A stretch of 8,096 nucleotides of DNA from assembly GCA_016874945.1 (NCBI GenBank), contig VGSO01000120.1, positions 1-8,096 of the forward strand. The letters are read 5' to 3'. Below, one piece after another: positions 5,513 to 8,096 of the stretch (position 1 is the first letter of the stretch; every line of letters starts with the position of its first letter). The notes under the pieces are model-generated. The model was not told the DNA's origin and ran no database searches. It worked only from the letters and a program-made list of their open reading frames with translations. The position numbers and the translations under genes are program-made. This stretch comes from Deltaproteobacteria bacterium. Its GTDB lineage: Bacteria > Desulfobacterota > Desulfobaccia > Desulfobaccales > 0-14-0-80-60-11.

Positions 5513-5553
5513 TGATGTGAACATCAATGGGGAACATCAAAATAGGAACATCA
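5513..5553. repeat. Three GAACATCA repeats with a half-palindrome
   Basis: GAACATCA occurs at 5519-5526, 5532-5539 and 5546-5553, a spacing of 13 then 14 nt. The first copy is part of the palindrome TGATGT-GA-ACATCA (5513-5526). They start 15 nt after the stop codon of the SPFH gene and about 165 nt before the thioredoxin-like gene. The spacing is longer than one helical turn, so they could be protein-binding sites or merely a short tandem repeat; there is no direct evidence for either. Confidence 0.45.
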
Positions 5554-5572
5554 TAGGGGTTTCAACTCTATT

Positions 5573-5596
5573 CCCTCTCCCCGATGGGGGAGAGGG
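5573..5596. repeat. C/G-rich hairpin, CCCTCTCCCC / GGGGAGAGGG
   Basis: CCCTCTCCCC (5573-5582), loop GATG, GGGGAGAGGG (5587-5596) gives a perfect 10-bp stem, the second C/G-rich hairpin of this style in the window (the other is at 3676-3698). It could slow transcription downstream of the SPFH gene, but no U-tract follows, so I do not call it a terminator. Confidence 0.65.
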
Positions 5597-5629
5597 TGAT
5601 GGGAAGAAATTTTATCAACTTCCCGGTGG

Positions 5630-5673
5630 CACAGGCTTTCCAGCCTGTGCTGGCGCCGGCTGAAGCCTGCGGC
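5630..5673. repeat. CACAGGCT-family hairpin plus adjacent GGCT partial palindrome
   Basis: CACAGGCT (5630-5637), loop TTCC, AGCCTGTG (5642-5649) is the exact reverse complement of the hairpin at 2352-2371. It is directly followed by a second, imperfect palindrome (5655-5673; GCCGGCT then AGCCTGCGGC). Paired small hairpins like this are the usual form of REP/BIME elements. The element lies in the 221-nt gap before the thioredoxin-like gene, ending about 46 nt before its start codon. Confidence 0.8.
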
Positions 5674-5719
5674 TACATTAGGCCGGAAATTTTGGAAGAG
5701 GCCTAAATATTTAAACTTT

Positions 5720-6187
5720 ATGAAGCGTAACCTGCGCAACACTTTTCGGCTTTGGGTTGCCTTTCTGGCTTTGATGGTTTTTACCGCCAGCGCGCCAGTC
5801 CAGGCGCAGGTCCAGGAGGCCAACGCCGGCCGGGGCGGAGAACCCCTGGACCTCAACTCCCTGGCGGTCCCGGGCCGGGTCACCCTGGTGGATTTTTACA
5901 GCCCTTACTGCCACCCGTGCGTCAGCCTGGCGCCGCTTTTGGAGGAGCTTGCCGCCAAGCGGTCCGATCTGGCGGTCAAAAAAGTGAACATCAACCGCCC
6001 CGGGGCCCGGGGCATTGACTGGCGCTCCCCCCTGGTGCAGCAGCACGGCATCCGTTCGGTGCCTTACTTCATGATCTTCGACGATAAGGGCAAGGTCATG
6101 GCCCACGGCAAGGCCGCGACCCGCCAGTTGAAGGCCTGGCTGAGGGAAACCGGTCTTTTAACCGGAGGGGAAAGGGGGAAAAGGTGA
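5720..6187 (+). CDS. Exported thioredoxin-family protein (CHPC active site)
   Basis: A 155-residue periplasmic or extracytoplasmic thiol-disulfide protein. The N-terminus is a classical Sec signal: positive MKRNLRNTFR, hydrophobic LWVAFLALMVF, and a likely signal peptidase I cut after A29 (PVQA-QVQ). The thioredoxin fold follows: strand VTLVDFYSPYCHPCVSLAPLLEELA (54-78), with redox cysteines C64 and C67 in CHPC, strand LAVKKVNIN (84-92), then the cis-proline P115 in IRSVPYFMIFDDKGK. CHPC differs from the CGPC of thioredoxin, and histidine in the second position usually raises redox potential (as in DsbA CPHC, where it is in the third position), so the direction of the reaction is open. No good Shine-Dalgarno is seen just before ATG 5720. 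The last residues (TGGERGKR) and the stop codon come from the purine-rich repeat at 6164-6248, so the C-terminus is probably not functionally constrained. Confidence 0.88.
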   Translation: MKRNLRNTFRLWVAFLALMVFTASAPVQAQVQEANAGRGGEPLDLNSLAVPGRVTLVDFYSPYCHPCVSLAPLLEELAAKRSDLAVKKVNINRPGARGIDWRSPLVQQHGIRSVPYFMIFDDKGKVMAHGKAATRQLKAWLRETGLLTGGERGKR

Positions 6188-6248
6188 AACGTCTTGGGGA
6201 AAAAGGTTAAAAGTTTCAAAGATTTTTCCCCTCTTCCCCTTTTATCCT
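6164..6248. repeat. Purine/pyrimidine inverted-repeat element, second copy
   Basis: A purine-rich left half (6164-6213) and a pyrimidine-rich right half (6223-6248) form an imperfect palindrome. The inner arms GGGGAAAAA (6196-6204) and TTTTTCCCC (6223-6231) pair perfectly, and the outer arms pair at about 16 of 20 positions. The 19-mer CCTCTTCCCCTTTTATCCT (6230-6248) is identical to 2506-2524, and GGTTAAAA of the left half also matches the first copy. Unlike the copy at 2238-2536 it carries no inserted hairpins. Its left end overlaps the final codons of the thioredoxin-like gene. It has no T-run after the stem on the plus strand. Confidence 0.75.
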
Positions 6249-6252
6249 CAGA

Positions 6253-6257
6253 GGAGG
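6253..6257 (+). promoter_or_regulatory. Shine-Dalgarno GGAGG that decides the lipoprotein start
   Basis: GGAGG ends one base before ATG 6259, which is too close for initiation there, but it is 7 nt before the in-frame GTG at 6265. This favours GTG as the real start of the lipoprotein. The site begins a few bases after the end of the purine/pyrimidine repeat. Confidence 0.7.
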
Positions 6258-6264
6258 AATGGGC

Positions 6265-6678
6265 GTGAGCACAATTCGTTGGAACCAACTAGCCTTGATC
6301 ACGGCGATAATGGTTTTCATTGGGGGCTGCGGTTTGCCTTCCGGCGCCGCGGCGCCGTCCCTTTCCGCGGCCGCGGCCCAGCAGACTCTGGACAACTGGA
6401 ATCCCCAGTACTGCAAGGTGGTGGAATTTTACGGGTTTTACAAGGCCGACGCCACCGGTTCGGAGCAGGTGGCCTACGTCTTGATGGCGGATCCCAGCGA
6501 CCGGGCCCAGAAGCCCACGGTCTATGCCGCCCGTTTTCAGCTCCTTTACTCCAAAGACGGCCAGCCGCGCTGGTTTCTCACCAGCCTGTTGACCCACGGC
6601 TCGGGGCTGACCCGCCGCCAGGGCTGGGATAACCTCATCATCCCGGTTAAAGAAGGAGGGGCTGCCTCTTCCCGCTAA
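6265..6678 (+). CDS. Small predicted lipoprotein of unknown function
   Basis: A 137-residue protein starting at GTG 6265 (an ATG two codons earlier at 6259 is in frame but only 1 nt from the Shine-Dalgarno). The N-terminus is a lipoprotein signal: VSTIRWNQ, a hydrophobic stretch LALITAIMVF, then the lipobox IGGC with C22 as the lipidated cysteine. After an alanine/proline/serine-rich linker comes one compact domain (about 40-130) beginning QQTLDNWNPQYCKVVEFYGFY, with several aromatic residues and the segments VYAARFQLLYSKDGQPRWFLTSLL and QGWDNLIIPV. I do not recognise the domain. It is followed after 8 nt by the DUF885-type gene and is very probably co-translated with it, which suggests a shared role at the cell envelope. 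It could be a membrane-anchored accessory or substrate-binding protein; this is inference. Confidence 0.78.
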   Translation: MSTIRWNQLALITAIMVFIGGCGLPSGAAAPSLSAAAAQQTLDNWNPQYCKVVEFYGFYKADATGSEQVAYVLMADPSDRAQKPTVYAARFQLLYSKDGQPRWFLTSLLTHGSGLTRRQGWDNLIIPVKEGGAASSR

Positions 6679-6686
6679 TTCCGCCA

Positions 6687-8096
6687 GTGGACTCCGGCTC
6701 ACCCTCCCAGGTTCCGGAGGCGCCCGCCGCTTCCCGGGCGGCCCTCCGGGAATCTTACTTCGCCTTCCTGGCCCAGGAATTTTCCACCCTTTGCCTCCAC
6801 GATGAGTTCATCTTTTTCCCGCGGGTGCAAAAAGCCTGGGACCACTGGTTCCAGCCGCCGCGCCTGGAAGGAGCTTTTTTGGCCGGGGCCGTCTCCCGGC
6901 TGCGGGATTGGCTCTCCCGCCTGGAAGCCTGGCCCCCGCCCCCGCCGGGTTCACCGGAAGAGGCGGAAGCTGTGCTGCTCCGCCAATCCCTGAACAGCGT
7001 CATCCGGGAACTGGGCCCGGGAGGCCCCTGGGAGACCGACCCCTTTTTTTATCTGAAGACCGCGTCCCTGGCCTGCGCCCCCATTCTCTCCGGCTCTCCC
7101 CGGCAGGATTGGCAGAACCTGGAAAAGGTGGAGGAACTGTTAGCCGGGGTGGCCGCGCTGTTCCAATGGGGAGCCGGGCAGGTGCGCCATCTCAGCCGGC
7201 CCGGCCGAATCCTGAGAGAAGGCGCGTTCCACGACGCCCGCGGGTTTTTCCGGCAGACGCTGCCGGAATTTCTGGCAGGGCGCTTTCCCGCCGGAGCCTG
7301 GCGGCGCCCTTGGCAGGAATTGCAGGGCAGTCTGGAGGGGTTTTATGAAAAAACCGGCCTTTTGCCGGAGGGGCCCATAAGACGGGGGGAAGCCGGCTTG
7401 GCCCACATTCTCCGCGCCGGTTGGGGCTGGGAGCCTGACCTGGATAAGACGGCGGCCATGCTGGCGGAAGAAATTCGGGAAAGCGAGGCGGCCTTGGGCC
7501 GATTCGGCCCCCAAGTCAGGCCGGGCGCCTCCTGGGCCGAGGCCCTAACTCATCTTAAGCCCTCCGGCCCCTTGGACATCCTGGAGCTTTACCGGGAAGA
7601 AACGGCCCGGTTGTGGCGGTTCTGGCAAGACTCCGGGATTTTGCCCCCCCTGACAGGCCGGGTGGTGGTGGCTGAGACCCCCATTTACCTGCGGAGCCTC
7701 CGGACCTCCGCCTCTTACGCCGCGCCCCCGGGGCCGCCGGAGGAGACGCCGGGTTATTTTTACATAACCCCCCGAATTGAGGACCCGGGCTACCACTTCC
7801 GCCATCACCGCTTTTTGAGCGCCCACGAGACGGCGCCCGGCCACCACCTCCTGGACGCGCTGCGCCTGTCCCTGACGGCCCCCATGCCCCGGCAGTATGA
7901 ATCGCCCCTGTTTTATGAAGGCTGGGCCTGCTATGGGGAAACCCTGTGTTTAAGCGAGGGTTATCTCAACGCGGCCGGGGACTTTCTGGTGGGCTGGCAG
8001 CGCCGCCTCTGGCGGGCCTTGCGGGGCCTGGCGGATTTGGAAGTGCACCGGGGCCGCTGGGGGCTGGAAGAAGCCGAGGATTGCCTCCGCCGGGCC
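6687..8096 (+). CDS. DUF885-family predicted zinc metallopeptidase (3' end cut by the window)
   Basis: An open frame of 470 codons from GTG 6687 with no stop before the window edge. The family marker is SAHETAPGHHLL (378-389), an HExxPGH-type motif with H380, E381 and H386 as likely metal/catalytic residues, followed by FYEGWACYGE (409-418), where E411 is a probable third ligand. Both are diagnostic of DUF885 (PF05960), a gluzincin-like family of mostly uncharacterised predicted peptidases. Upstream segments YFYITP and YLRSLRTSASYAAP also fit the family. The N-terminal 350 residues are helical and more divergent. No signal peptide is seen, so a cytoplasmic location is likely unless a start further upstream exists; an in-frame TAA at 6648-6650 leaves little room. 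The GTG has no nearby Shine-Dalgarno and lies 8 nt after the lipoprotein stop, so translation probably depends on coupling. The substrate is unknown. Confidence 0.85.
   Translation, partial: MDSGSPSQVPEAPAASRAALRESYFAFLAQEFSTLCLHDEFIFFPRVQKAWDHWFQPPRLEGAFLAGAVSRLRDWLSRLEAWPPPPPGSPEEAEAVLLRQSLNSVIRELGPGGPWETDPFFYLKTASLACAPILSGSPRQDWQNLEKVEELLAGVAALFQWGAGQVRHLSRPGRILREGAFHDARGFFRQTLPEFLAGRFPAGAWRRPWQELQGSLEGFYEKTGLLPEGPIRRGEAGLAHILRAGWGWEPDLDKTAAMLAEEIRESEAALGRFGPQVRPGASWAEALTHLKPSGPLDILELYREETARLWRFWQDSGILPPLTGRVVVAETPIYLRSLRTSASYAAPPGPPEETPGYFYITPRIEDPGYHFRHHRFLSAHETAPGHHLLDALRLSLTAPMPRQYESPLFYEGWACYGETLCLSEGYLNAAGDFLVGWQRRLWRALRGLADLEVHRGRWGLEEAEDCLRRA

Noticed and set aside
5573..5596. Intrinsic terminator after the SPFH gene
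   Set aside because: The stem is strong, but it is followed by TGATGGG and not a T-run, and similar hairpins occur elsewhere in the window.
6908..7348. Plus-strand frame of 146 codons inside the DUF885 gene
   Set aside because: It is out of frame with the continuous open frame that carries the HETAPGHH and EGWACYGE motifs, and its product is arginine/proline/glycine-rich low complexity.

Overview
The window is a stretch of GC-rich bacterial chromosome. It holds eight protein-coding genes, one of which runs off the right edge. The intergenic gaps are unusually rich in short palindromic and simple-period repeats. I see no rRNA, tRNA, CRISPR array, transposase or phage gene. The best taxonomic guess is an anaerobic member of the Desulfobacterota (former Deltaproteobacteria) or a close relative. 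This rests on a RACo-type activator of corrinoid proteins, typical of anaerobes that use corrinoid methyl transfer, plus the codon bias and the mixture of repeats. It is inference only; no marker gene is present.

Left part (1-2160): a minus-strand gene for a 644-residue [2Fe-2S]/ASKHA protein, the ATP-dependent reductive activator of corrinoid proteins. A perfect 13-bp palindrome and a run of G-tracts (on its mRNA strand) lie beyond its 3' end. It is the only minus-strand gene, and no methyltransferase, corrinoid protein or CO dehydrogenase gene accompanies it here.

Divergent gap (2160-2570): a composite repeat. A purine-rich 30-mer is matched by its near-perfect inverse about 220 bp away (28 of 30 positions). 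Five small hairpins of at least three sequence types lie between the two arms.

Middle part (2571-5498), plus strand: an endonuclease III-like/MagIII-like DNA glycosylase, a 72-codon gene of unknown function, a 211-residue protein with a ParB/sulfiredoxin-like DGxHR motif, and a prohibitin/stomatin (SPFH) membrane protein. The gaps hold C/G-rich hairpins and an 86-bp element with a strict 7-nt period that begins in the stop codon of the ParB-like gene and ends at the ribosome-binding site of the SPFH gene.

Right part (5720-8096), plus strand: an exported thioredoxin-like protein (CHPC), a small lipoprotein, and a DUF885-type predicted metallopeptidase (HETAPGHH and EGWACYGE) that is cut by the window edge. 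The last two are 8 nt apart and are probably co-translated. A second copy of the purine-rich element supplies the stop codon and last residues of the thioredoxin-like protein and runs up to the Shine-Dalgarno of the lipoprotein gene.

The genes do not form one obvious pathway. The exported thioredoxin, lipoprotein and DUF885 genes could be a cell-envelope unit. The most unusual feature of the window is its repeat content: several unrelated small repeat families occupy most of the gaps, and some define gene ends.
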